Shown here: piece after piece, positions 27,036 to 35,669 of the stretch | Layout: every line of letters starts with the position of its first letter | Position numbering within the stretch: the stretch's first letter is position 1 | Origin: Helicobacter sp. TUL | GTDB taxonomy: Bacteria; Campylobacterota; Campylobacteria; Campylobacterales; Helicobacteraceae | Assembly: GCF_002287135.1 (NCBI RefSeq) | Contig: NZ_NESU01000015.1 | Coordinates: forward strand, 1 to 47,190 | Length of the DNA stretch: 47,190 bases | Direction: 5' to 3' | Position numbers and translations under genes: made by a program | Notes under the pieces: generated by a model | The model's input: only the letters and a program-made list of their open reading frames with translations | Databases searched by the model: none | Told to the model about the DNA's origin: nothing

Positions 27036-27266
27036 TTATTTGCTTGTGAGTTTGCTCACGCGATCGCTCATTTTTGCTCCCACACCTTTCCAGTATTCTA
27101 GTCTTTGTGCATCAAATTTTACAACTGCAGGTTGTGCAAGAGGATTATAATAACCAAGAGATTCTATCCAACCACCATCGCGTTTTTTGCGAGAATCTGT
27201 TACTACAATGCGATAAAAAGGTTTCTTTTTGCGTCCCATTTTGGTTAAGCGAATTACTGTTGCCAT
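27036..27266 (-). CDS. rpsP: 30S ribosomal protein S16
   Basis: S16 is a small 30S assembly protein. The 76-aa sequence reads as the family: [39 protein letters not shown], then [16 protein letters not shown]. The ATG follows AAGGAGAGCC. A TATAAT on the minus strand (27325-27330) could start transcription here independently of ffh. Confidence 0.98.
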   Translation of the reverse strand: MATVIRLTKMGRKKKPFYRIVVTDSRKKRDGGWIESLGYYNPLAQPAVVKFDAQRLEYWKGVGAKMSDRVSKLTSK

Positions 27267-27324
27267 TGGCTCTCCTTTTGTGTTTGTATAGCGAATCTTA
27301 ATTTGTGTATTTACAAAAAGGCGG

Positions 27325-27330
27325 ATTATA
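27325..27330 (-). promoter_or_regulatory. -10 box TATAAT upstream of rpsP
   Basis: On the minus strand TATAAT lies 58 bases before the rpsP start in the 92-bp gap after ffh. It suggests an internal promoter for the ribosomal part of the operon. Confidence 0.5.
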
Positions 27331-27358
27331 CGCTATGTTTGCTTAAATTGTTTTGATA

Positions 27359-28696
27359 TTACTTTGGAAATCGTGCATTTCCTAGCATACTCATAAGTTC
27401 TTGCATACCGCCTTTTTGACCCATCTTTTTTGCCATTTTGGCAGCATTATCAAATTGTTTGATAATACGATTGATACTTGCGACATCAAGACCGCTCCCT
27501 TGTGCTATTCTTTTGCGTCTTGACCCATTGAGGATATCAGGGTTTGCGCGCTCTTTTGGTGTCATAGAATTGACCATTGCACGGATATTTTTAATTTCTT
27601 GAGAGTTATCCAAATCCACATTTTTTAGGGCACTTGCCATATTGCCAAGTCCTGGAATCATCGAAACAATCGAACTCATAGAACCAAGCTTTTTGATATT
27701 TTCTATTTGGCTAAGAAAATCTTCAAACCCAAATTGTCCTTTTTTGAGTTTTTTGGTAATGTCTTTGGCTTCTTTTTGGGTGATAATAGTGGCAGTTTTT
27801 TCAGCCAAAGATTCTATATCTCCTGCCCCCATAAGGCGTGAAATAATGCGATCTGGCAAGAAAAGATCTAAATCTGCTACTTTTTCGCCATTTCCGATAA
27901 AACGCAATGGCACACCAATTTGATACGCTATACTTAAGGCAATACCACCTTTAGAATCGCTATCAAATTTTGTCAAAATCACGCCATCAATACCAATCTT
28001 TTCATCAAAATACGCCGCACTTTTAACCCCATCTTGTCCTACAAGAGAATCTGCTACATAAAAGCATTCTGTGGGCGCGATATGTTTTTTGATTGCAGCA
28101 AGTTCATTCATAAGCTCTTCATCAATACTAAGGCGTCCAGCCGTATCCACAAGCAAAACATCATAATGTCCGCTTATAGCCTTTTGTTTGGCTTCTTGTG
28201 CGACTTGCAGTGGCGTTTGTGAGTTATTAGTGGGAGCAAATACATCAATTTCTATGCTTGCTCCTAGTTGCTTTAGTTGCTCCACTGCAGCTAATCTTTG
28301 CAAGTCACACGCAGCCAAAAGCACCTTTTTGCCTCTAGCCTTAAGATAATTGCCTAGTTTTGCGATGGTGGTAGTTTTACCGCTCCCTTGTAATCCCATC
28401 ATAAGCACGATTGTAGGTGGTGTAGGCGCAAAGGTAAAGCCATAATGCCTAGAGGTTTTTAGGATATTTTGCAAACTTTCTTGCAAGGCATGTGTGAAAT
28501 TTTGTTTGCCAATGCCTTTTGCTTTTGTGTTTTGCTCAACTTGTGTGAGAATCTCTTTGGCAACCTTATGATGCACATCATTGCGCAGTAGGATTTTTTT
28601 GAGCTCTTCTAGCGCACCTTTTAGTGCTCTTTCATCATCGCTAAAGCGGATTTTGTTTGTTATGTTTTTGAATGATTGGGTAAGTGTGTCAAACAC
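27359..28696 (-). CDS. ffh: signal recognition particle protein Ffh
   Basis: Ffh (SRP54) targets membrane proteins co-translationally with 4.5S RNA. The 445-aa protein has an N-domain, an SRP GTPase G-domain (GLQGSGKTTTIAKLG, LLVDTAGRLSID, LTKFDSDSKGG, RFIGNGEK) and a Met-rich M-domain (MAKKMGQKGGMQELMSMLG). The start is GTG (28696) after AAGGAGTTAGC; this ribosome site can pair with an upstream leader segment. It heads the translation operon. Confidence 0.97.
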   Translation of the reverse strand: MFDTLTQSFKNITNKIRFSDDERALKGALEELKKILLRNDVHHKVAKEILTQVEQNTKAKGIGKQNFTHALQESLQNILKTSRHYGFTFAPTPPTIVLMMGLQGSGKTTTIAKLGNYLKARGKKVLLAACDLQRLAAVEQLKQLGASIEIDVFAPTNNSQTPLQVAQEAKQKAISGHYDVLLVDTAGRLSIDEELMNELAAIKKHIAPTECFYVADSLVGQDGVKSAAYFDEKIGIDGVILTKFDSDSKGGIALSIAYQIGVPLRFIGNGEKVADLDLFLPDRIISRLMGAGDIESLAEKTATIITQKEAKDITKKLKKGQFGFEDFLSQIENIKKLGSMSSIVSMIPGLGNMASALKNVDLDNSQEIKNIRAMVNSMTPKERANPDILNGSRRKRIAQGSGLDVASINRIIKQFDNAAKMAKKMGQKGGMQELMSMLGNARFPK

Positions 28697-28699
28697 GCT

Positions 28700-28731
28700 A
28701 ACTCCTTAGGTATTAAAAAGTGTTAGGAGTT
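28700..28731 (-). promoter_or_regulatory. leader hairpin that would mask the ffh ribosome-binding site
   Basis: On the minus strand, leader segment AACTCCT is an exact complement of AGGAGTT, which contains the ffh Shine-Dalgarno, with an 18-nt loop between them. Folding would hide the ribosome site of a GTG-started gene. This could be simple translational damping or feedback; evidence is the 7-bp match only. Confidence 0.45.
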
Positions 28732-28877
28732 GGAATTGTATAAAAAAAATATTGTGTTTTGGCTAAAAGTTACGATTTTGCATAGTAGGATTTTGCATTA
28801 ACTTTTTTCTTGTATAAGGTTTGATTTTTTGATACATTTTATTACAACACAAAGAATTTCTACCAAAGGATATATCT

Positions 28878-29291
28878 ATGGTTGCACAATTTACAAAAGA
28901 TCTAAAAGCAAAGAATCTAAAAGTTACACCTCAGCGTATTGCAATGTTGCATGAGATTGAAGAAAATGGTCATATGGATGTTGATGAATTGTATGAAAGA
29001 ATTAAAGAATTTTATCCTTCTATCTCTCTTGCTACGATTTACAAAAATATTGGTGCATTGTGTGAGGCAAATATTTTGCGAGAAATCAAAGCACCAAATC
29101 ATAAGCAAAAATATGAACTTGCTTGTGATAAACATATCCATGTAGCTTGTGAGAAATGCGGAAAATTTGAGGATTTAAAAATGGATACAACTACGCTAGA
29201 AAAAATGGGATCGCAAAAAAGCGGCTATAGGCTTTATGATACTTCTGCGGTGCTTATTGGTGTGTGTCCAGAATGTGCTCAACGCGCTTAA
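28878..29291 (+). CDS. perR: peroxide-responsive Fur-family repressor PerR
   Basis: This 137-aa Fur-family repressor has the residues that define PerR: His in NGHMDVDELY, Asp-x-His-x-His in CDKHIHVACEKC, and Asp in KFEDL. The last corresponds to the B. subtilis PerR Asp104 that permits metal-catalysed His oxidation, whereas Fur at 13312 has Glu. Structural zinc pairs are CEKC and CPEC; the winged helix reads KVTPQRIAMLHEIEENGH to SLATIYKNIGAL. H. pylori lacks PerR as I recall. It is divergent from ffh across 181 bp of AT-rich DNA with no other gene. Confidence 0.9.
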   Translation: MVAQFTKDLKAKNLKVTPQRIAMLHEIEENGHMDVDELYERIKEFYPSISLATIYKNIGALCEANILREIKAPNHKQKYELACDKHIHVACEKCGKFEDLKMDTTTLEKMGSQKSGYRLYDTSAVLIGVCPECAQRA

Positions 29292-29336
29292 AATATGTAG
29301 ATTCACACATCATAGATTCATACGCAAGGAGGGGTT

Positions 29337-30581
29337 GTGCTAGGCGTTGGAGAGATTTTTGAAAAACTTTGGCAAAGTTGTGCTTTTAAAAGAGAATCTT
29401 TGTCAATCATAAACCAAGATCTTTGCAGTGCGCAGGGCTTTGTGTTGGCGCAAGATATTGTAGCTACACGCCCACTGCCACCTTTTGATAATTCTGCTAT
29501 GGACGGCTATGCAGTGCGCATAGAGGACGCAGGAAAAGAAGTAAAGCTTGCTGGACGCACACTTGCTGGAGAAAGTAATGTTGGATTTGTGCTTACTCAA
29601 GGTGTTTGCCATAAAGTAATGACAGGCTCTCCTATTCCTCGTGGCACACAAGCTGTGGTGCCTATTGAGCAGGTTACACATAGCAATGAGCATACGATTT
29701 TGCTTCCTGCTGATATTAAAGATTCACAAAATATTCGTTTTGCAGGTGAAGAAATTGCCTTAGATTCAGTAATTTTGCCAAAAGGAAAGCGTCTTGGGGC
29801 ATTGGATTTAGGCTTGATTGCTTCCCAAGGACTTTCATACATCAAGGTGTATAAAAAGCCTAAGATTGCACTTTTTTCTAGCGGAGATGAAGTCATAGAA
29901 CCCGGAGAAGTTGCGCTAGATCATCAGATTTATAATACAAATGCCACAACACTTAGGGCGCTTTTTGCACAATATCATCACGAGTCTTGTTATAAGGGAA
30001 TCTTGCCAGATGATAGGCAGAGTTTGCGTGAGATTTTGTGTGCTCTTGGGGAATATGATATTGTGGTTACCACAGGGGGTGCGAGTGTTGGGGATGCGGA
30101 TTTGCTCAAAGCCACATTACATGAACTTGGCGCAGAATTTATCTTTGATGGCGTGAATCTAAAACCCGGCAAACATCTTAGTATAGCGCTCTTGGGTGAG
30201 AGTATTTTTATTATGTTGCCAGGTAATCCTTTGGCTTCACTCTTGCATGTTTATACTATTATTTTGAGTTTTTTAGAGTTTTGCGCCGGAGCCTCTAAGT
30301 ATTATCTAAAAGCACATATTGGCTGTGTAGATTGTGATGTAGCGCTAAGAAATGGTGTGCAAACACTGCTTTTAGGGGAATTTCGTGATGGCGTTTTTTA
30401 TGTCTTTAATCGTGGTAAATTTGGATCAAGTGCGCTTATTAATGTGTGGAAAAATAATGCGATAGCACTTATGGATGAAAATTATGCTAAGATTAGTGCT
30501 AAAGAATCTATACGATGTTTGCTCTTTGAGAATGATTTTGAAGAGGAGTGTCGTTTTATCAACACAAGGAGGAGTCTATGA
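29337..30581 (+). CDS. moeA: molybdopterin molybdotransferase MoeA
   Basis: MoeA inserts molybdate into adenylated molybdopterin. The 414-aa protein shows PPFDNSAMDGYAVR, GESNVGF, KVMTGSPIPRGTQAVVPIEQV, LFSSGDEV, YNTNATTL, the MoCF site TTGGASVGDADLL, LKPGKHLSIALLGE and LPGNPLASLL. The start is GTG (29337) behind AAGGAGGGG. It overlaps the universal stress gene by 4 bases (ATGA). Confidence 0.95.
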   Translation: MLGVGEIFEKLWQSCAFKRESLSIINQDLCSAQGFVLAQDIVATRPLPPFDNSAMDGYAVRIEDAGKEVKLAGRTLAGESNVGFVLTQGVCHKVMTGSPIPRGTQAVVPIEQVTHSNEHTILLPADIKDSQNIRFAGEEIALDSVILPKGKRLGALDLGLIASQGLSYIKVYKKPKIALFSSGDEVIEPGEVALDHQIYNTNATTLRALFAQYHHESCYKGILPDDRQSLREILCALGEYDIVVTTGGASVGDADLLKATLHELGAEFIFDGVNLKPGKHLSIALLGESIFIMLPGNPLASLLHVYTIILSFLEFCAGASKYYLKAHIGCVDCDVALRNGVQTLLLGEFRDGVFYVFNRGKFGSSALINVWKNNAIALMDENYAKISAKESIRCLLFENDFEEECRFINTRRSL

Positions 30582-30994
30582 TAAAAGTATTATTTGGTGT
30601 AAGTGATACGCAAGAATGCCGCAGAGCAATAGATACGATTGTAAAATTTTTTGGTGATCGCAAAGATGTCGAGCTCACGCTTTTGCATGTCAGTCAAGAT
30701 ATTGTAGTATATGCTCAAAGTGGTGTAGTGAATTATGAAACTATCGAAAATATTGAGCATGAAAAATCTAATGAGATTCTTAATGAATTTGAGCAGGCTT
30801 TTAAGGAAAATGGTTTGACATGTCAAAAGATTCTGCGCACAGGTAACCCTATTGACATTATGCTTGAAATTGCAAATGAATATGATCTTTTGGTAATTGG
30901 TGCAAGTGAATCTTCGCTCCTTTATAGAATCTTTAGTTCTCATCAAAATAGCTTTGTGAATTCCTCGCCAATTCCAGTGCTTGTCGCAAAATAA
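30578..30994 (+). CDS. universal stress protein (UspA-type)
   Basis: The 138-aa protein is a single UspA domain with an N-terminal strand (MIKVLFGVSDTQECRRAID), a middle helix region, and the C-terminal ATP-loop-like DLLVIGASESSLLYRIFSS and IPVLVAK. The glycine-rich ATP motif G2xG9xGS/T is degraded here (GASESSLLYRIFSSHQNS), so nucleotide binding is doubtful. The start at 30578 follows AAGGAGGAG and overlaps the moeA stop (ATGA). Its specific role is unknown. Confidence 0.85.
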   Translation: MIKVLFGVSDTQECRRAIDTIVKFFGDRKDVELTLLHVSQDIVVYAQSGVVNYETIENIEHEKSNEILNEFEQAFKENGLTCQKILRTGNPIDIMLEIANEYDLLVIGASESSLLYRIFSSHQNSFVNSSPIPVLVAK

Positions 30995-30998
30995 GTGT

Positions 30999-32177
30999 TT
31001 AGTGTCGCGTGTAGATAATTGCAATTAACCCAGGTATTGCAAAGAGCGCGGCAAAAAGTGGATTGTAGGTAATACCAAGTAATGGTGCGATAACCACAAG
31101 ACCGCCGATTTGGTTAGCAACCGCAATCCCTACATTAAATGCAGCTTCATTCACACTCATAGAGCTATCCATAAAGTTGGGAGTGTATTTTTTGGCGACA
31201 TTCATCGCATTCATTTTTAATGCAGGAATGCTTGCAAATGCGACAAATCCCATACAGCATAGATTCACTATCACAAGCCAATCCCAATGATAACTCACAC
31301 TCACACATGCATAGATGAGAATCTGCGCACCGATAATCAGTTTTAGGGCTGTGATACTGCCGTGACTATCGGCGAGTTTGCCACCAACAAGATTCCCCAA
31401 AATAGCACAAGCACCATAGGCTAAAAGAATAACGCCCATAGCATTTTGCGAAAAACCCATTGTTTTTACAAGGAGTTCCCCAAGATATGTATATAGCACA
31501 AAAGCCCCACCACAAGTGCATATCGTAACTAGATATGCTTTAAGGAGTTGAGAAACTTTGAGGGCTTTTAGCACATAGATAAAGCGTATTTGTTGCCCTT
31601 TGATATCATTTGGCATAAAAATACATGCACTAAGAAATGCGAGGCTTGTAAAAAGAAAAATCAGTAAGAAAATTGCCTTAAATCCATAAGCCTCACCGAT
31701 AAATGTCCCCAATGGCACACCGCTTACAAGCGCTATAGTGAGACCAGATACCATCAGTGCGAGGTTGTGAGATTCTTTGCCTTTTGGTGAGACTTGCAAG
31801 GCAGTGAGGGTAGCGATGACAAAAAACACACCATGTTGTGTCCCAGCGATAAAACGTGCCACAACATTTAAAGAAAAATTATCGCTAACATAGAGCACAA
31901 AATTTGCGATACCAAAGATTCCAAGATTGAGTAAAAGTTGTATTTTTCGATTAAAGGAGCTAAGAGGAATGGTTACAATTGGTGCGCCTACAACGACACC
32001 CAATGCATAGGCAGTTGTGAGGTAACCAGCCTTATGCGCATCGATATCAAAAAACTTTTGCACATCAATTAATACTCCAGCGATAACAAACTCCGTAACC
32101 CCCATACAAAATGAACTTAATGCAAGGATTACAATGACTTTTTGTGAAAGAGAAAGCCCCAAAACATCTCGTGCCAT
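30999..32177 (-). CDS. MFS efflux transporter, DHA1 (AraJ/sugar-efflux-like) family
   Basis: This 392-aa, roughly 12-helix transporter has the DHA1 opening FCMGVTEFVIAGVLIDVQKFFDI, then AGYLTTAYALGVVVGAPIVTIPLSSFNRK and motif C-like GLTIALVSGVPLGTFIGE, placing it near AraJ/YdhP drug or sugar exporters. The substrate is unknown. It is divergent from ilvA and convergent with the stress-protein gene (4-base gap). Confidence 0.88.
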   Translation of the reverse strand: MARDVLGLSLSQKVIVILALSSFCMGVTEFVIAGVLIDVQKFFDIDAHKAGYLTTAYALGVVVGAPIVTIPLSSFNRKIQLLLNLGIFGIANFVLYVSDNFSLNVVARFIAGTQHGVFFVIATLTALQVSPKGKESHNLALMVSGLTIALVSGVPLGTFIGEAYGFKAIFLLIFLFTSLAFLSACIFMPNDIKGQQIRFIYVLKALKVSQLLKAYLVTICTCGGAFVLYTYLGELLVKTMGFSQNAMGVILLAYGACAILGNLVGGKLADSHGSITALKLIIGAQILIYACVSVSYHWDWLVIVNLCCMGFVAFASIPALKMNAMNVAKKYTPNFMDSSMSVNEAAFNVGIAVANQIGGLVVIAPLLGITYNPLFAALFAIPGLIAIIYTRH

Positions 32178-32211
32178 AAGCGCTCCATACAGATATGAAT
32201 TAAAATCGCGG

Positions 32212-32217
32212 ATTATA
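32212..32217 (-). promoter_or_regulatory. -10 box TATAAT for the DHA1 transporter
   Basis: On the minus strand TATAAT lies 34 bases before the transporter ATG (32177), within the 143-bp divergent region shared with ilvA. Confidence 0.5.
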
Positions 32218-32274
32218 GGACAAAAAAATAGTAATAAAGCTTAATGTTTAAGATTTTTGCCAAGCTAAACGCGT

Positions 32275-32280
32275 TACAAT
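32275..32280 (+). promoter_or_regulatory. -10 box TACAAT for ilvA
   Basis: TACAAT lies 40 bases before the ilvA ATG (32321). The leader between them is AT-rich with no attenuator-like leader peptide seen. Confidence 0.45.
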
Positions 32281-32320
32281 AAAACCGCAATCAAATCTTA
32301 TTCAATCTAATGGGGCATAT

Positions 32321-33556
32321 ATGAAACTTATCAACATTTCTCATATACAAGACGCAAGATCGCGTTTGCAGAGTGTGATAGCTCATCAACCGCTTGCTTT
32401 TGCACCGCGCATTAGTAAGGTGGCTAACGCGCAAGTGTTTTTAAAAAAAGAAAATCTCCAGCTTACAGGGGCATTTAAAATCCGTGGCGCTTATAACAAG
32501 ATTGCTACACTAAAAGAACAAGATGCACGCGATAGCACGAATTTTTTGGCACAGGGGGTTATATGCGCAAGTGCAGGTAATCACGCCCAAGGTGTTGCAT
32601 ATAGTGCACAATATTTTAAGACAAAGGCTGTCATTGTTATGCCAGAAAATACGCCGCTACTCAAAGTTGATGGCACTAAGGCAATGGGTGCAGAAGTGGT
32701 GCTTGTGGGTAATAATTATGATGAATCCTATGCTTATGCGCTTAAACTTGCTAAAGAGCGCAATCTTACTTTTATTCACCCATTTGCTGATGCAGAGGTT
32801 ATGGCAGGGCAGGGTAGTATTGCACTTGAGATGATAGAGGAGCAAGATCTTGATATTGTGGTGGTGCCAGTAGGCGGTGGTGGGCTTATTAGCGGTATAG
32901 CAAGTGCGTATAAGGCATTAAGTCCAAAAACAAAAGTAATAGGCGTCAATGCCAAGGGAGCAAATGCCTTAATGAAGAGCTTTCATGCGCGTCAGATTCT
33001 CAATTCCCAATCTGTGCGCACCATAGCCGATGGGATTGCTGTGCGTGATGTAAATGAGGGTGTGTTTGAGTGCATATTGGAGGGTGTTGATGATATGGTA
33101 GAAGTTGATGATGAAGAGATAGCAAGTGCAATTTTATTTCTGCTAGAATCTCAAAAGCTCGTAGTAGAGGGTGCTGGTGCAGCAAGTGTTGCTGCGCTTT
33201 TGCATCACAAACTAAATCTCAATCCCTCTTTAAAAGTTGGAGCGGTTTTGAGTGGGGGCAATATCGATGTAACAATGCTAAATATGATTATTGAGCGTGG
33301 TTTGTTTAAATCTGATAGAAAAATGAAGTTAGAGGTTGTCCTTATAGATAAGCCAGGAAGCTTACAGAATCTCACAAATATTCTCACAAAGGTTGGAGCA
33401 AATATTGTTCAAATAAATTATGATCGCACACCTACGAGTTTAGAATATGGCGATGTGCTTATCACAATGGCATTAGAGATAAAGGGCAGGGAGCATAAGG
33501 AATCTGTGCTAAAAAGCTTATTAGAGTGTGGGTATAAATTTAGCGAAGTGATATAG
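32321..33556 (+). CDS. ilvA: threonine ammonia-lyase (PLP, C-terminal ACT domain)
   Basis: It deaminates threonine to 2-oxobutanoate, the first step of isoleucine synthesis or threonine breakdown. The 411-aa protein has the PLP lysine K53 (LTGAFKIRGAYNK), the SAGNHAQGVA loop, PVGGGGLISGIA for phosphate binding, and LSGGNID. Residues ~330-411 form a single ACT domain (VVLIDKPGSLQNLTNILTKVGANIVQINYDR), so allosteric control by an amino acid is likely. No ilv neighbours are present. H. pylori lacks it as far as I recall. Confidence 0.94.
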   Translation: MKLINISHIQDARSRLQSVIAHQPLAFAPRISKVANAQVFLKKENLQLTGAFKIRGAYNKIATLKEQDARDSTNFLAQGVICASAGNHAQGVAYSAQYFKTKAVIVMPENTPLLKVDGTKAMGAEVVLVGNNYDESYAYALKLAKERNLTFIHPFADAEVMAGQGSIALEMIEEQDLDIVVVPVGGGGLISGIASAYKALSPKTKVIGVNAKGANALMKSFHARQILNSQSVRTIADGIAVRDVNEGVFECILEGVDDMVEVDDEEIASAILFLLESQKLVVEGAGAASVAALLHHKLNLNPSLKVGAVLSGGNIDVTMLNMIIERGLFKSDRKMKLEVVLIDKPGSLQNLTNILTKVGANIVQINYDRTPTSLEYGDVLITMALEIKGREHKESVLKSLLECGYKFSEVI

Positions 33557-33590
33557 TGTGATTACCTTCTAAAGAATCTAGCTTTGTAAT

Positions 33591-34445
33591 TTATGGAGTC
33601 TTTGTATTTATAGTGCGTAAGATATGAGTAGCGGTATCAATATCTTTAGTGATTTGATCTTTTAGGGATTGTAGGGTGTCAAAATGCCTATTTTCTCGTA
33701 TTTTTTGCACAAACCCTAGCGTGAGATATGGTGGCAGTGTAGGGATAGAGCGTCCTAAAATATGTGTTTCTATGCTAAATTCTCTATCTGTGCTTAAGCG
33801 ATTACCCACAAAACTCACACTCTCATACCATATCTCATCAAACTTACACATACTTGCATATACGCCATCTTGGGGTAATATGTAGTCATTACATACAAGA
33901 TTGATTGTTGGATAGAGTTCGCGTGAGCCGATATTTTGCCCCGTGGTTGTGTGGGCATATATGGTGTAGATTCGCCCTAGCAAAAGATTGGCAATAGGAA
34001 TATTGCCTGTGGTGATACATTCTTTGATAATGCTTGAATGCACACCAAGATCATGGATTTTGTATTCTGGCACGATGATGATTTCTTTGTCCGCACAGAG
34101 TGTATAGAGATCAGAAGCACTAAACTTTCTATCTTTGCCAAACTTAAAATCATACCCTACCACAATGCGTTTTAATGTCCTAAAGTGTCGTGTGAGAAAT
34201 TCGACAAATGCTTTGCCACTTAGGTTTTTTATGCGCGCAAGATCGACATAAAATATAGGTATGTTTGTGTGAGATTCTTTGTGTGGTGTGAGCATACGAG
34301 GAGCTTGTGTGTGGATAGATAAAATTGCACCTTGAGAATCTAAATGCTCCAAAAGTTTGAAATGCGCAAGATGCATGCCATCAAATTTGCCAATGGCAAG
34401 AGAAGTAATCTCATTTGAGTTGCGCGAGGATAAAGTATTCAGCAT
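33591..34445 (-). CDS. ribF: bifunctional riboflavin kinase / FAD synthetase
   Basis: RibF makes FMN and FAD. The 284-aa protein has the nucleotidyl-transferase start SLAIGKFDGMHLAHFKLL, IVVGYDFKFGKDRK, SSIIKECITTGNIPIANLLLGR, then the kinase part GQNIGSRELYPTINL with PQDGVYA. Its start (34445, behind GGAAAGGAAGG) overlaps tlyA by 35 bases, implying coupled translation. The sequence is more divergent than usual but complete. Confidence 0.9.
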   Translation of the reverse strand: MLNTLSSRNSNEITSLAIGKFDGMHLAHFKLLEHLDSQGAILSIHTQAPRMLTPHKESHTNIPIFYVDLARIKNLSGKAFVEFLTRHFRTLKRIVVGYDFKFGKDRKFSASDLYTLCADKEIIIVPEYKIHDLGVHSSIIKECITTGNIPIANLLLGRIYTIYAHTTTGQNIGSRELYPTINLVCNDYILPQDGVYASMCKFDEIWYESVSFVGNRLSTDREFSIETHILGRSIPTLPPYLTLGFVQKIRENRHFDTLQSLKDQITKDIDTATHILRTINTKTP

Positions 34446-35142
34446 TGCCTTCCTTTCCTAAGATATTGCTTTTGTGTAGTATGTAGGTATGTGTTTGAGA
34501 GAGCAGGGCACAAAATTGTTCTAAATTTTGTTTGATAAGATACTCATCTTGCAACACGCCTTTTTTGTTGCGTTTGGCATCTTTGCCTACTTCAAATTGT
34601 GGCTTAAAGAGCAAGAGTAAATACGGAGCCCTAAAGCGCAATATTGAGGGCAAAATAAGGCGTAGCGAGATAAAGCTCACATCACAAGTGATGAGATCAA
34701 AATGCATAGTTGAGTGAAAATCGCGAATATCACAATTTTCAAAAAGGCTTATGCGTGAATCTTGTCGTAGTTTAGGATGGAGTTGTGCATTTCCTACATC
34801 AACGCACACGATATGTTTGGCACCAGATTCTAAGAGGACTTGCGCAAAGCCTCCTGTGCTAGAGCCTATGTCTAGGATTGTGCTATGAGCAATTTGCAAG
34901 GACACATTTAAGGTGGAGAGATATGTAAGAAAATCTTGGAGTTTATATCCTGCGCGGCTTACTAGATGCGCCTTGATTTCTAAATATGCAGGATCAAGCG
35001 GTGTATCGCTAGGTTGGATTATCATTGAGGGTTTGGTAAGTAATGTATTTTTATAACAAACCTTGTGAGCCAAAATTGCCTCTTTTGCCTTTTGTCTGCT
35101 TTGAAAATATCCCATTTTGTGTAAAAGAGAATCTAAGCGCAT
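34411..35142 (-). CDS. tlyA: TlyA-family rRNA methyltransferase (hemolysin A family)
   Basis: TlyA proteins 2'-O-methylate rRNA and are linked in other bacteria to capreomycin sensitivity and haemolysis. The 243-aa protein has an S4 RNA-binding start (MRLDSLLHKMGYFQSRQKAKEAILAHKV) and an FtsJ-like SAM domain with SRAGYKL, LDIGSSTGGFAQVLL, ITCDVSFISLRLILP and LLFKPQFEVGK. It shares one base with the lipoprotein stop (TAATG) and overlaps ribF by 35 bases. Confidence 0.93.
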   Translation of the reverse strand: MRLDSLLHKMGYFQSRQKAKEAILAHKVCYKNTLLTKPSMIIQPSDTPLDPAYLEIKAHLVSRAGYKLQDFLTYLSTLNVSLQIAHSTILDIGSSTGGFAQVLLESGAKHIVCVDVGNAQLHPKLRQDSRISLFENCDIRDFHSTMHFDLITCDVSFISLRLILPSILRFRAPYLLLLFKPQFEVGKDAKRNKKGVLQDEYLIKQNLEQFCALLSQTHTYILHKSNILGKEGNAEYFILAQLK

Positions 35143-35669
35143 TAGCGAAGTTTGCTTTTTAACACAGGATAGCCAAAGTCAAAAGTCATACTTCCTACAT
35201 TTTTGATTGTTACTTGGAGTTTCATTGTTTCCCTGTGTTTTTTGCTTATGCTATCAAATTCCACGACAAATATCGTGTTGTATGGGTTTTTGGGACGCAA
35301 AATATCAGTATATTGATGAGGATTTAGGCGTGTTACAAAAAGAGATTCCATATGAATATCATGCGAGAGAAGTGCAAAAGAGAGTTTGCTTTGGATTTTG
35401 GGATCGGGCTTTTTTTCATACAATTCTATGAGAAATACTTCGCGTGGGGCATTGATATGATCTACATCATTTAAATATGTTGCAATAGCAACAAAGGGCG
35501 TATATTTGCCCTCTATAATTTCAGCCTTGCGTGATGCTTGGACTTTGCGCTCCAAGCGTTTTTCTTGTGTGATATCGGTATTTTTTGCAGAAGGTATGAG
35601 AGAATATGTGCTTACATCACTACACCCACTACAAATAAGAATACATAAAACACAAGCAAGGCTACGCAT
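35142..35669 (-). CDS. predicted lipoprotein of unknown function
   Basis: This 175-aa protein starts [19 protein letters not shown], a lipoprotein signal with the lipobox CSGC (lipidated C16). The mature part is mixed alpha/beta, with a basic segment (RLERKVQASRKAE) and a beta-rich C-terminus (TIFVVEFDSISKKHRETMKLQVTIKNVGSMTFDFGYPVL). I do not recognise the family. It is start/stop-coupled on both sides (TAATG with dnaJ and tlyA), an odd setting for an envelope protein. Confidence 0.75.
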   Translation of the reverse strand: MRSLACVLCILICSGCSDVSTYSLIPSAKNTDITQEKRLERKVQASRKAEIIEGKYTPFVAIATYLNDVDHINAPREVFLIELYEKKPDPKIQSKLSFALLSHDIHMESLFVTRLNPHQYTDILRPKNPYNTIFVVEFDSISKKHRETMKLQVTIKNVGSMTFDFGYPVLKSKLR

